Of a stretch of DNA of 64,000 bases, positions 37,518 to 46,184 are shown in pieces (within the stretch, counting starts at the first letter, position 1; each line of letters begins with the position of its first letter). The translations under genes were made by a program, and so were the position numbers. This DNA is from Peptoniphilus_A sp001811425 (GTDB lineage: Bacteria > Bacillota > Clostridia > Tissierellales > Peptoniphilaceae): NCBI RefSeq assembly GCF_001811425.1, contig NZ_KV804706.1:1-64000 (forward strand), written 5' to 3'. The notes below the pieces were generated by a model. The model saw nothing but the letters and a program-made list of their open reading frames with translations. It made no database searches and had not been told where the DNA came from.

Positions 37518-38882
37518 ATGAGAGGAGTCAATTTATTAAAGGGAGATATTTTTTCTGCACTGTTAAAGATGGCGTTGCCCCTAATGGGCACTGCCTTTGT
37601 GCAGATGGCATATTCCTTAGTTGATTTAATGTGGCTTGGAAGACTTTCCACAGGAGCAGTTGCTGCCGTGGGGACTTGTTCCTTTCTAGTTTGGATTGCC
37701 CAGTCCGTCACTCTCATTGCAAAAACTGGAATTTCTGTTGGACTTTCGCAATCCTATGGAAGAGGAGATAGGGATAGTGCAAGGGAAGTTTGGGTCTCTG
37801 GATTTATTTTAAATTTAATTTTTTGCCTAACTTTAACTATTTTATATATTTCCATGAGAAATAAAATAATTGGAATTTATAATCTTGATAGTGACGTCCA
37901 CAAAATGGCAGCCGACTATCTTTTAATTGTAAGTGTAGGCCTAATCTTTACTTTTTTAAATCCAGTTCTCTCTGCTGCATTTTTCGCCAAGGGAAATTCC
38001 ATAACACCCTTTAAAATTTCAATAATTTCACTTCTTATAAATTTAATATTGGACCCCTTTTTGATTTTTGGTCTTTCCTTTTTTCCAAAACTTGGCATAA
38101 GGGGGGCTGCTCTTGCAACTGTATTTGCACAAATGGTTTCAACGCTTCTCTACATCTATGTGGGCTATAAGGAAAGAGAAATTTTTGTGAGAACAAATTA
38201 TTTTGAAATTCCTCACAAGGAGTACTTTAAATCAATTTTAGACTTGGGATTTCCTGCCTCACTGCAATCTTTGATTCACGCCATGGTTGGCATGGTTTTA
38301 AACAAGTATATTGCAAGCTTTGGAGCTCTTTATATTGCAGTCTACTCCATTGGTTCACAAATCGAATCCATATCTTGGATGACTGCTGACGGATTTTCTG
38401 TGGCCTTTTCTGCCTTCTTTGGTCAAAATTTTGGTGCAAAAAATTATGAGAGACTCCATCATGGTAGGAGAGAGGCAATGAAAATAATTAATATTATTGG
38501 AATTTCAACTTCACTTTTATTATTTTTCTTTGCCGAAAACTTATTTACACTTTTTATACCAAGAGATCCAGAGGCAATTATAAAGGGAATAGATTACCTA
38601 AAAATCGTTTCAATTTCACAATATTTTATGACACTTGAAATTGGTACAACTGGCATGTTAAATGGTCTGGGACTCACAAAATATCCTGCCATAAATGCCA
38701 TGATATTAAACATATCAAGGATACCTCTTGCCCTGATTCTGATGCCAATTTTTGCAGCTAATGGCATTTGGATAGCCATGAGTTTATCCTCAGTCCTAAA
38801 GGGAATATTTTTAACTTTAATATATTATTATTTGCGTAATAAGACAGATGGCTTTAAAATAAATATGAAGACCTATGTTTGA
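37518..38882 (+). CDS. MATE family efflux transporter
   Basis: A 454-residue membrane protein with twelve predicted spans in two related halves. Typical blocks are ALPLMGTAFVQMAYSLVDLMWLG near the N-terminus and GFPASLQSLIHAMVGMVLN at the start of the second half. MATE proteins export cationic drugs or metabolites using ion gradients. The substrate is unknown. No clear ribosome site is visible, so expression probably depends on coupling to map. Confidence 0.92.
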   Translation: MRGVNLLKGDIFSALLKMALPLMGTAFVQMAYSLVDLMWLGRLSTGAVAAVGTCSFLVWIAQSVTLIAKTGISVGLSQSYGRGDRDSAREVWVSGFILNLIFCLTLTILYISMRNKIIGIYNLDSDVHKMAADYLLIVSVGLIFTFLNPVLSAAFFAKGNSITPFKISIISLLINLILDPFLIFGLSFFPKLGIRGAALATVFAQMVSTLLYIYVGYKEREIFVRTNYFEIPHKEYFKSILDLGFPASLQSLIHAMVGMVLNKYIASFGALYIAVYSIGSQIESISWMTADGFSVAFSAFFGQNFGAKNYERLHHGRREAMKIINIIGISTSLLLFFFAENLFTLFIPRDPEAIIKGIDYLKIVSISQYFMTLEIGTTGMLNGLGLTKYPAINAMILNISRIPLALILMPIFAANGIWIAMSLSSVLKGIFLTLIYYYLRNKTDGFKINMKTYV

Positions 38883-38893
38883 AAGGAGAAAGA

Positions 38894-39499
38894 ATGTTAA
38901 AACAATTTGAAAAACCTGCAGTAGGAGAAAAAATTGCAGTATTAAAAACTAATAAGGGCGATATAAAAATTAGATTATTTGAAGAAGCAGCACCTCTTGC
39001 TGTTGAAAATTTCATTTCACTAATTGAAGATAAATATTATGACGGAATAATCTTCCACAGGGTAATTGAAAACTTCATGATTCAAGGTGGGGACCCCTCT
39101 GGAACTGGTCGCGGCGGCGAAAGCAAGTGGAAAAAACCCTTTAAAGACGAATTTAATTTAAATTTCAGAAACTTTAGAGGAGCACTTTCCATGGCAAATG
39201 CCGGACCAAATACTAATGGCTCACAATTTTTCATTGTGCAAGGAGATAAACTAAGTGAGGACATTTTATCTCAAATGAGAGATGCAGGCGAAGATAGAGG
39301 CTATCCAGAAGAAATTGTTGATGCCTATGAAGAAGTTGGCGGTGCTTTTTGGCTAGATGGTAAGCACACTGTTTTCGGACAAGTTTTTGAAGGAATGGAT
39401 GTAGTTGATGACATTGCTAAGTCCAAGGTTGGCTTTATGGATAAACCTGTCTTTGACATTGTAATTGAAGAAGCTCTTGTAAGAGACTATCAAGGATAA
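38894..39499 (+). CDS. cyclophilin-type peptidyl-prolyl cis-trans isomerase
   Basis: A 201-residue cytosolic cyclophilin. The hallmark FHRVIENFMIQGGDPSGTGRGG (about 57-78) and SQFFIVQGD are present. There is no signal peptide. ATG 38894 follows AAGGAGA. The TTG at 38879 that opens the frame lies upstream of that site and is rejected. It catalyses proline isomerisation in protein folding. Confidence 0.95.
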   Translation: MLKQFEKPAVGEKIAVLKTNKGDIKIRLFEEAAPLAVENFISLIEDKYYDGIIFHRVIENFMIQGGDPSGTGRGGESKWKKPFKDEFNLNFRNFRGALSMANAGPNTNGSQFFIVQGDKLSEDILSQMRDAGEDRGYPEEIVDAYEEVGGAFWLDGKHTVFGQVFEGMDVVDDIAKSKVGFMDKPVFDIVIEEALVRDYQG

Positions 39500-39503
39500 A
39501 ATT

Positions 39504-40106
39504 ATGCATCAATATAAAGGAAGAATGATTTTACACACTGGGTCCATGTTTTCTGGGAAGACTAGCTCTCTTGAAAAGGACCTAAAGAGATTTTCCATTG
39601 CAAATTACAAGACAGTTGCCTTTAAGCCAAAGATTGACAAGAGGTATTCCAGAGAAGAAATTGTAACTCACGATAAAATTTCTTTTAAGGCAGTTGAAGT
39701 TGAATCTGTAGAAGAAATTTTAGATTTCGTAGAGAAAAATTCTCCAGAAGTTATTGGCATAGACGAAGTGCAATTTTTAAAGGACGAGCCAGCCCTTGTT
39801 CTTGAAGATTTGGAAAAGATTCTTGAGATGGGAATTACTATTGTCATGGCAGGTCTGGACATGGACTACATGGCAGAGCCCTTTGAAATAGTAAAAGAAA
39901 TAATGCCAAAGGTGGACTACCTAAACAAGCATCACGCCGTTTGCAAGAGATGCGGCACAGATGCCTGGGTGTCTCACAGAAAAATCAAGAGCGACAAGAG
40001 AGTTGAGCTGGGAGCAGTGGAAGAGTACGAACCACTTTGCAGGTCCTGCTATAGAGTCGCTAGGGCAGAAGATAAGTTAAAAGAAAACCAAGAAAAATTT
40101 TTATAA
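39504..40106 (+). CDS. tdk: thymidine kinase
   Basis: A 200-residue type II thymidine kinase of the dTTP salvage pathway. P-loop GSMFSGKTSS (about 13-22), the DEVQFL block and a four-Cys zinc site (CKRC near 148, CRSC near 181) are present. It follows the cyclophilin gene by four bases. Confidence 0.96.
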   Translation: MHQYKGRMILHTGSMFSGKTSSLEKDLKRFSIANYKTVAFKPKIDKRYSREEIVTHDKISFKAVEVESVEEILDFVEKNSPEVIGIDEVQFLKDEPALVLEDLEKILEMGITIVMAGLDMDYMAEPFEIVKEIMPKVDYLNKHHAVCKRCGTDAWVSHRKIKSDKRVELGAVEEYEPLCRSCYRVARAEDKLKENQEKFL

Positions 40107-40110
40107 AGTC

Positions 40111-40139
40111 TTGACAGCCTCTAATCATTTGATTAAAAT
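40111..40139 (+). promoter_or_regulatory. promoter of psuK-psuG
   Basis: Perfect TTGACA at 40111-40116 and TAAAAT at 40134-40139 with a 17-base spacer. Transcription would start near 40146, inside the right arm of the palindrome at 40118-40158. Confidence 0.8.
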
Positions 40140-40158
40140 TTAATTAAATGATTAGAGG
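40118..40158. promoter_or_regulatory. 41-bp palindromic operator over the psuK promoter and ribosome site
   Basis: CCTCTAATCATTT at 40118-40130 is repeated inverted and perfectly as AAATGATTAGAGG at 40146-40158. The centre (ATTAAA-A-TTTAAT) is itself nearly symmetric. The palindrome starts two bases after the -35, covers the -10 and ends in the AGAGG ribosome site. It can act as a DNA operator or as an RNA hairpin hiding the ribosome site. Confidence 0.75.
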
Positions 40159-40166
40159 TGATTTTT

Positions 40167-41231
40167 TTGACTCCAAGAGAAAAAGAAATTATAAATCTTT
40201 TGAAGAAAAATCCTGGAATCTCGCAACAAGAAATTGCTGATGAATTAAAGATAACAAGGTCTGGTGTCTCCACTCACATCAATAACCTAATGACATCTGG
40301 ATATATTTTAGGTAGGGGATATATACTTAGGGAAGACTCCTATGTGGCAGTCCTTGGTGGCTGCAACATGGACATCACTGGTTACTCCTTTGACAATTTA
40401 AGGGGCAGAGATTCAAATCCAGGGAAAATTGAATATTCTAGCGGCGGCGTTGGAAGAAATATTTGCGAAAATTTGGCAAGGCTTGATGTCAACACAACTT
40501 TTCTATCAGTTTTGGGTAAGGATGATGCTGGCAAAAACATTTTAGCTGAGCTAAATAGGATTAATGTAGATACTTCCAAAATTTTATTTGCAGAGGGGAT
40601 AACTCCTCATTATCTTGCAATTTTAGATGAGGACAAGGATATGTTTGTGGCAATTTCTGACATGGATCTCCTAAAAAATATTGATGCGGACTATATTGAT
40701 AGGAACAAAAAAATTATTGAAAATGCAGAATTTACAATAATGGATACAAATCTTGAAGAAAAAACTTTGGACTATGTCCTAAAAAATTTAAAGGGAAAGT
40801 TTTTAATTGACGGAGTTTCCACGAAAAAGGTAATGAAAATAAGAAATTTATTGGATAAAATTCATTTCTTAAAGGTAAATATTTACGAGGCTCAAGCTCT
40901 AACAGGTCTTGAAACAGAAAACATTGATAGACTTGGAGAAGACTTAATAGCAAAGGGCCTAGAAAGTCTTGTCATTACTGCTGGAGGCAAGGGCGCCTTT
41001 TATTTTGAAAAAGATTTTAAAATGATGAGAAAGCCAAAAGAAGTTGACGTTGTAAATGCCAGTGGAGCAGGAGATGCCTTTATGGCTGGCTATGCCTATG
41101 GTCTTTATAACGATTTTGATATAGATAAGAGAATGAAGGCGGCTGAAGCTGCTGCAAGGATTGCACTAAAAAGTGCTGATTCATGTTCCAAGGACATGAA
41201 TGAAAATAATTTAAAGGGAGAGATTTTATGA
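40167..41231 (+). CDS. psuK: pseudouridine kinase with N-terminal helix-turn-helix
   Basis: A 354-residue PfkB-family kinase fused to a winged helix (about residues 1-55, EIINLLKKNPGISQQEIADELKITRSGVSTHINNL-like). The kinase core contains GRDSNPGKIEYSSGGVGRN and the catalytic NASGAGDAFMAGYAYG. PsuK phosphorylates pseudouridine, and PsuG downstream cleaves the product. TTG 40167 is chosen because AGAGGTGA ends five bases upstream and the resulting MTPREKEI start is usual for this family. GTG 40158 is the alternative. The DNA-binding domain suggests the enzyme regulates its own operon (inference). Confidence 0.88.
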   Translation: MTPREKEIINLLKKNPGISQQEIADELKITRSGVSTHINNLMTSGYILGRGYILREDSYVAVLGGCNMDITGYSFDNLRGRDSNPGKIEYSSGGVGRNICENLARLDVNTTFLSVLGKDDAGKNILAELNRINVDTSKILFAEGITPHYLAILDEDKDMFVAISDMDLLKNIDADYIDRNKKIIENAEFTIMDTNLEEKTLDYVLKNLKGKFLIDGVSTKKVMKIRNLLDKIHFLKVNIYEAQALTGLETENIDRLGEDLIAKGLESLVITAGGKGAFYFEKDFKMMRKPKEVDVVNASGAGDAFMAGYAYGLYNDFDIDKRMKAAEAAARIALKSADSCSKDMNENNLKGEIL

Positions 41232-42151
41232 TTAGTAATGAAATGTTAAAAAAATATGTTGAGTATAGCGACGAAGTTAAAAAAGCAATGGAAGAGGGAA
41301 AACCAATAGTTGCCCTTGAATCTACAATTATTTCTCACGGCATGCCTTATCCACAAAACATTGAAACAGCTAAGGCTTGTGAAGAAATCATTAGAGAAAA
41401 TGGAGCTGTTCCTGCGACAACTGCAATTATCGGCGGAAAAATTAAAATTGGTCTTTCTAATGAAGAGTTAGAATTTATGGCGACATCAAAGGACATCATA
41501 AAGGCATCAAGAAGGGACTTTGCCTATATAGTTTCTCAAGGTCTAAATGGAGCTACAACAGTTGCATCAACAATTATTGCATCAAGACTTGCCGGAATTA
41601 AAATCTTCGTAACTGGAGGACTTGGTGGCGTTCACAGACATGCTGAAGTAACTTTTGACATATCAAGAGACCTTGAAGAATTAGCAGCAAATGACATTAT
41701 GATTGTTTGTGCAGGTTGCAAGTCAATTCTTGACATTGGACTTACTCTTGAATACCTTGAAACTAAGGGCGTGCCAGTATTTGGATATCAAACAGATTAT
41801 ATGCCAGCTTTCTTTACAAGAAAAAGCGAATTTAAGGTTGACTACAATATAAAAAATCCAAAGGAAGCAGCAGAAGTAGCTAAGACTCAATGGGAATTAG
41901 GACTTCAAGGTGGCATCCTTCTTACAAATCCAATTCCTGAAAGTGATTCCATGGATGAAGAAAAAATTAATACTGCAATAGAAAAAGCTTTAGTTGAAGC
42001 AGAAGAAAAGGGAATTCACGGCAAAGAAACAACTCCTTTCTTACTTTCAAAAGTTCTTGAAGTTACTGAAGGTAAGTCTCTTGAAGCAAATATTGCCCTT
42101 GTAAAAAATAATGCGAGATTAGGTGCTGAAGTTGCAAAATACCTATATTAA
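41228..42151 (+). CDS. psuG: pseudouridine-5'-phosphate glycosidase
   Basis: A 307-residue lyase splitting pseudouridine 5'-phosphate into uracil and ribose 5-phosphate. The characteristic blocks ALESTIISHGMPYPQN, GGLGGVHRHAEVTFDISRDL and NPIPESD are present. It overlaps psuK by four bases. With psuK it forms a modified-nucleoside salvage route. No transporter gene is adjacent. Confidence 0.96.
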   Translation: MISNEMLKKYVEYSDEVKKAMEEGKPIVALESTIISHGMPYPQNIETAKACEEIIRENGAVPATTAIIGGKIKIGLSNEELEFMATSKDIIKASRRDFAYIVSQGLNGATTVASTIIASRLAGIKIFVTGGLGGVHRHAEVTFDISRDLEELAANDIMIVCAGCKSILDIGLTLEYLETKGVPVFGYQTDYMPAFFTRKSEFKVDYNIKNPKEAAEVAKTQWELGLQGGILLTNPIPESDSMDEEKINTAIEKALVEAEEKGIHGKETTPFLLSKVLEVTEGKSLEANIALVKNNARLGAEVAKYLY

Positions 42152-42635
42152 TCCTAAAAAAGTTTCAGATTCAAAAGTAATTTTTACGTATGGAGTAATG
42201 CCAACAGATTTAAACACTGGCGGCACCATGTACGGACCAAGACTCTTTGAGATTGCTGACCACAGCTCTGGAACTTGCGCCATAAGACACACTAGGGGAA
42301 GGGTTGCAACAATTTCTTGTGACAATTTGACTTTCTTAAAGCCAATTAATCAAGGAGACTTTTTAACTGCAACAACATTTATTTCTGGAGTGGGAAATTC
42401 TTCTGTTGAAGTTTTTACCAAGTTTACCAAGGAAGCGCCCATGACAGGTGAAACAGAAGTAGCAGCTTTTTGCTTTTTGACTTTTAAGTGCAAGGGGACT
42501 GATCCAGGAAAAATCCCAGGAATTATTGGAGAGACTCTTGAAGAGAAAAAAATAATTGAAGGCTACGAAGCTAGAAGAGAAATAAATAAAATAAGACAAA
42601 AAAATAATAAAGAATTAAGAGAAATTTTAAAATAA
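42132..42635 (+). CDS. hotdog-fold acyl-CoA thioesterase
   Basis: A protein of about 167 residues resembling YkhA-type acyl-CoA thioesterases (MPTDLNTGGTMYGPRLFEIAD near residue 23, then SCDNLTFLKPINQGDFL). It hydrolyses acyl-CoA in the cytoplasm. The start is uncertain: TTG 42132 has AGGTG six bases upstream but lies 20 bases inside psuG. GTG 42123 is also in frame. Both overlaps imply translational coupling to psuG. Confidence 0.8.
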   Translation: MQNTYINPKKVSDSKVIFTYGVMPTDLNTGGTMYGPRLFEIADHSSGTCAIRHTRGRVATISCDNLTFLKPINQGDFLTATTFISGVGNSSVEVFTKFTKEAPMTGETEVAAFCFLTFKCKGTDPGKIPGIIGETLEEKKIIEGYEARREINKIRQKNNKELREILK

Positions 42636-42640
42636 AAGAA

Positions 42641-42676
42641 AGCTGTAAGTAACAAAAGTTATTTACAGCTTATTTT
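42641..42676. terminator. terminator between the thioesterase gene and the opp operon
   Basis: A 13-bp stem with one G-U pair (42641-42653 with 42658-42670) and an AAAA loop, followed by TATTTTT. It lies between convergent genes and may serve both. Confidence 0.8.
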
Positions 42677-42682
42677 TAAATC

Positions 42683-43462
42683 TTAATCAAGTTTTATTGA
42701 AGAAAATAATTTTTTAGTGTATTCATTTCTATCTGGATTTCTCAATTCTTCTGTCTCAAATAAGTCCACAAGTTCGCCCTTGTAGAGGACGCCAATTCTA
42801 TCGCACAGGTAAGAGATGACATTTAAGTCGTGAGAAATAAATAGACAAGTAAAATTATATTCTTCTTGCAAAGATTTTATCAAATTTAAAATTTGTGCCT
42901 GGATACTCACATCTAGTGCCGAAACGCCCTCGTCAATGATTAAAAACTCTGGATCAATTATAAGAGCTTGACCTATGGCAATTCTTTGCTTTTGACCACC
43001 AGACAAACTGCCAGGGTATTGATTTAAAATATCTTCTTCTAGTTCAATATCTCTTAAAACTTTTGAAACTCTTTGGTTTTTTTCTTCTTCACTATATAGA
43101 TTGTGAATATTTAAAATTTCCTTTAAGGCAAATCCTATTGTCTTCTTTGGATTTAAAGCTGAATAGGGATTTTGAAATACCACTTGCAGCTCTTTTCTGT
43201 ACTTAAAGAGCTCTTCTTTAGAAAAATTTGAAATATCTTTACCCTTAAAAAATACTTTTCCTTGGTCGGCTTTTATTAGCCTTAAAATAATATTTGCAAG
43301 TGTGGTTTTGCCTGAGCCACTTTCACCAACTAGACCAAAAATTTCACCCTTGTAAATGGAAAAACTGATGTCTTTTAAGGCAACATTTTCTTTTTTCCTA
43401 AATAATAGAGAAGAAGATTTATAAATTTTTCCAATATTTTCAATCTTTAGTATTTCTTCCAT
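42683..43462 (-). CDS. oligopeptide ABC transporter ATPase, OppF-type
   Basis: A 259-residue ABC ATPase. Walker A GESGSGKTT, signature LSGGQKQR and Walker B LIIDEGVSALD are present (Gly replaces the usual Pro after DE). It lacks the Cys-rich C-terminal extension seen in its partner. The start at 43462 has GGAG six bases upstream. Two earlier in-frame ATG codons (43468, 43474) overlap or precede that site. It overlaps the OppD-type gene by 23 bases. Confidence 0.9.
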   Translation of the reverse strand: MEEILKIENIGKIYKSSSLLFRKKENVALKDISFSIYKGEIFGLVGESGSGKTTLANIILRLIKADQGKVFFKGKDISNFSKEELFKYRKELQVVFQNPYSALNPKKTIGFALKEILNIHNLYSEEEKNQRVSKVLRDIELEEDILNQYPGSLSGGQKQRIAIGQALIIDPEFLIIDEGVSALDVSIQAQILNLIKSLQEEYNFTCLFISHDLNVISYLCDRIGVLYKGELVDLFETEELRNPDRNEYTKKLFSSIKLD

Positions 43463-44429
43463 TTTCATCTCCAAATAAATGACAGTGCACTATGTGTCCA
43501 TTGAAATTTGTACTTTCAGGGAATTTTTCCTTGCAAATTTCCTTTGTAAAGTCACACCTATCCCAGAAAGGACAAGCCTCATTGCTTCTATTTTTAAGTG
43601 CAGGGACCTTTCCTCTGATGTTGTAAAGCTTTTCGCCTCTTTTTTTATAAGAAGGAACAGCTTTTATTAAGGCCTTTGTATAAGGATGCAGAGGATTTTT
43701 TATTAGCTCAGGAGTGTCTGCGCTTTCTACAATCCTTCCAGCATACATAACTAAAACTCTTTTAGAAATTCTCTCAATCAAATTTAAATCGTGAGAAATA
43801 AAAAGAATTGCACCATTGTAAAGTTTACTGATGTCTTCAAAAAGTTCAATAATTTGCTTTCCAATATTTGCATCTAGTGCTGTAGTTGGTTCATCAGCTA
43901 TTAAGACATAGGGGTTGGCAATAAGACTCATTGCAATTACGATCCTCTGTTGCATACCGCCAGATAATTCATGAGGGTACTTATTGTAAACTGCTTCACT
44001 ATCTCTCAAACCACATTTTTCCATAGTTTCAATGACAATTTTTTTATTCTTTTCCTTGGGAAAGTCATAATGAATTTCTAAAATTTCCTCAATTTGTTTG
44101 CCAACTTTTTGAAGTGGATTAAGAGCAGATCCTGGTTCTTGAAAAATTGTGGAAATAGATCTAGCCCTATATTTTTGCCACTCTTTTTCAGACATATTTA
44201 AAACTTCAACATCTTTTAATTTACAGGAGCCAGACAAAATGTGAGCATCAAGACTTTGTATTCCCAAAATAGTTTGTGTAGCAACAGTTTTGCCGCAGCC
44301 GCTTTCACCAACTAGACCTACAAAATCTTTTTCGTATAGATCAAAACTTATGTGGTTTACAGCATTTTTTAACTCTCCATTTATTTCGAAGGCAACTGTT
44401 AAGTCCTTGACTTCTAATAATTTATTCAT
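43440..44429 (-). CDS. oligopeptide ABC transporter ATPase, OppD-type
   Basis: A 329-residue ABC ATPase with Walker A GESGCGKT, signature LSGGMQQR and Walker B LIADEPTTALD. The C-terminal oligopeptide/dipeptide extension has four cysteines (CPFWDRCDFTKEIC and a later Cys), a known Fe-S or structural site in this group. It pairs with the OppF-type ATPase. It overlaps the upstream permease gene by four bases. Confidence 0.92.
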   Translation of the reverse strand: MNKLLEVKDLTVAFEINGELKNAVNHISFDLYEKDFVGLVGESGCGKTVATQTILGIQSLDAHILSGSCKLKDVEVLNMSEKEWQKYRARSISTIFQEPGSALNPLQKVGKQIEEILEIHYDFPKEKNKKIVIETMEKCGLRDSEAVYNKYPHELSGGMQQRIVIAMSLIANPYVLIADEPTTALDANIGKQIIELFEDISKLYNGAILFISHDLNLIERISKRVLVMYAGRIVESADTPELIKNPLHPYTKALIKAVPSYKKRGEKLYNIRGKVPALKNRSNEACPFWDRCDFTKEICKEKFPESTNFNGHIVHCHLFGDENGRNTKD

Positions 44430-45241
44430 CCTTTTTTCTCCTTTAGTCTCTTATTTCTGAAATTTTCACCAAACAAAGTAAAGCCAAGGACTAAAAGAGA
44501 AAGGTTTAGACCTGAAAATATAAAATACCAAGGTGCTTGAGTAAAATAAGCCTGAGATTCTTTTAACATTCTTCCCCAAGAAGGATGAGGAGGTCTAACC
44601 CCCAAACCTAAGTAGGAAAGTCCTGCTTCAGATAAAATTGCAGATGAAATAGAAAGTATAATTGCAACCATAAGTTGATTTTTTATATTTGGAAAAATAT
44701 GATTTTTTGCAATATAGAAGGGACTGCCACCTTTTACAATAGCAGACTTCACGAAAACAGATTCCTTAACTTGTAAGAAACCACTCCTGACAACTCTTGC
44801 AAAGTAGGGGATGGACATAGTTCCTATTGCTATAATTGTGTTTAGAATTCCTGCTCCAAAGACAAAGACGAGCATCATGGCAAATAGAATGCCAGGAAAG
44901 GCCATTAGTGAATCTATAAATCGCATCAAAATTTCATCAACATTTCCACCAAAATATCCAGCAGATGCCCCAATTATTGAACCAAAGACCAAGGCAAAAA
45001 ATACAGTTCCAAAAGAAAGTAAAACTGTAATCTTCGTTCCTTCCATGATTCTCGACAAAATATCTCTTCCCATATTGTCTGTTCCAAAGAGATGTTCAAG
45101 GGAAGGAGACAAAAATTTGTCAGCTGTTACAATTTCATTGGGATTGTAGGGAGTCCAAAAAATTGAGATTATAAAAACTATAAGATATAGGATTAAAATT
45201 ATTTTTCCGATTTTAATTGAAAGTTTATTTTCTCTAATCAT
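44426..45241 (-). CDS. oligopeptide ABC transporter permease, OppC-type
   Basis: A 271-residue inner-membrane permease with about six spans. The N-terminal FGTDNMGRDILSRIMEGTK is the OppC/DppC hallmark. The cytoplasmic EAA-like loop (ILSEAGLSYLGLG region) contacts the ATPases. Confidence 0.92.
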   Translation of the reverse strand: MIRENKLSIKIGKIILILYLIVFIISIFWTPYNPNEIVTADKFLSPSLEHLFGTDNMGRDILSRIMEGTKITVLLSFGTVFFALVFGSIIGASAGYFGGNVDEILMRFIDSLMAFPGILFAMMLVFVFGAGILNTIIAIGTMSIPYFARVVRSGFLQVKESVFVKSAIVKGGSPFYIAKNHIFPNIKNQLMVAIILSISSAILSEAGLSYLGLGVRPPHPSWGRMLKESQAYFTQAPWYFIFSGLNLSLLVLGFTLFGENFRNKRLKEKKG

Positions 45242-45242
45242 A

Positions 45243-46184
45243 TTAACCTCTTATTCTTGGATCTACAATTTTGTAGAGTATGTCTACGATTAAATTTATA
45301 AAAATTACCATAAAGGCAACAGCAAGAACTACTGATTGAATGAGAGGAAAATCCCTTGAAGATATTGATTGCACAATAAGTGAACCAATACCAGGAAGTG
45401 AAAATACATTTTCAACTATTAAGCTTCCTCCAACGCTGGATGTTATGCTAATGCCAATAATCGTTATAACTGGAATTAAAGCATTTCTAAGTACATGCTT
45501 ATACAAAATGTCCTTTAATAGTAGTCCCTTCATCCTTGCAGTCCTCACATAGTCCTTGTTTATTTCATCTAAAATAGCTGACTGCATATATCTTATTATT
45601 GTGGCAATATTTGGTATTGCAATAGCAAGTGATGGCAAGAAAAACTTAGAAAGTTTTTGCAAAAAATTTCCACTCATTGCGTTGTAAGAAAGAGTATTAA
45701 ACCATCCAAGCTTTACTGCAAATACATAAATGAGTAAAAAGGCAAGCCAAAAGGATGGTATTGAAATGCCAAGCTGTGTAATAGCTGTAATAATTGATGA
45801 ATACCATCTATCTGATTTTGCTGTGATTTGAATTGACAAAGGAATGGCGATTATAAGTGACAAAAACAAGGAAAAGAATGTCAAATATAAAGTTACAGGA
45901 AGTTTCCTTAAAAAAAGGTCCTTAACAGGAACTTGGTATTTTAAAGAAGTGCCCATGTCTAGTTTTAAAATGTCCTTTATCCAATTTCCATATCTTACTA
46001 AAATTGGTTTATCAAGTCCCAGCTCTTTTTCAAGAGCTAGAACTTGAGCTTCATCTGCCTCTGTTCCTAAAATAATTTCCGCTGGATTTCCAGGAAGAAC
46101 TTGAAATACAAAGAAAATTATTAAACTTACAAAAAATAGTGTAAGAAAGAGAGAGATGAGCTTTTTAAAAATAATTTTACTCAT
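45243..46184 (-). CDS. oligopeptide ABC transporter permease, OppB-type
   Basis: A 313-residue permease with six spans. The N-terminal LPGNPAEIILGTEADEAQVLALEKELGL block is typical of OppB/DppB, and ARMKGLLLKDILYKHVLRNALIP is the EAA loop. It begins eight bases inside the end of the binding-protein gene. Confidence 0.92.
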   Translation of the reverse strand: MSKIIFKKLISLFLTLFFVSLIIFFVFQVLPGNPAEIILGTEADEAQVLALEKELGLDKPILVRYGNWIKDILKLDMGTSLKYQVPVKDLFLRKLPVTLYLTFFSLFLSLIIAIPLSIQITAKSDRWYSSIITAITQLGISIPSFWLAFLLIYVFAVKLGWFNTLSYNAMSGNFLQKLSKFFLPSLAIAIPNIATIIRYMQSAILDEINKDYVRTARMKGLLLKDILYKHVLRNALIPVITIIGISITSSVGGSLIVENVFSLPGIGSLIVQSISSRDFPLIQSVVLAVAFMVIFINLIVDILYKIVDPRIRG

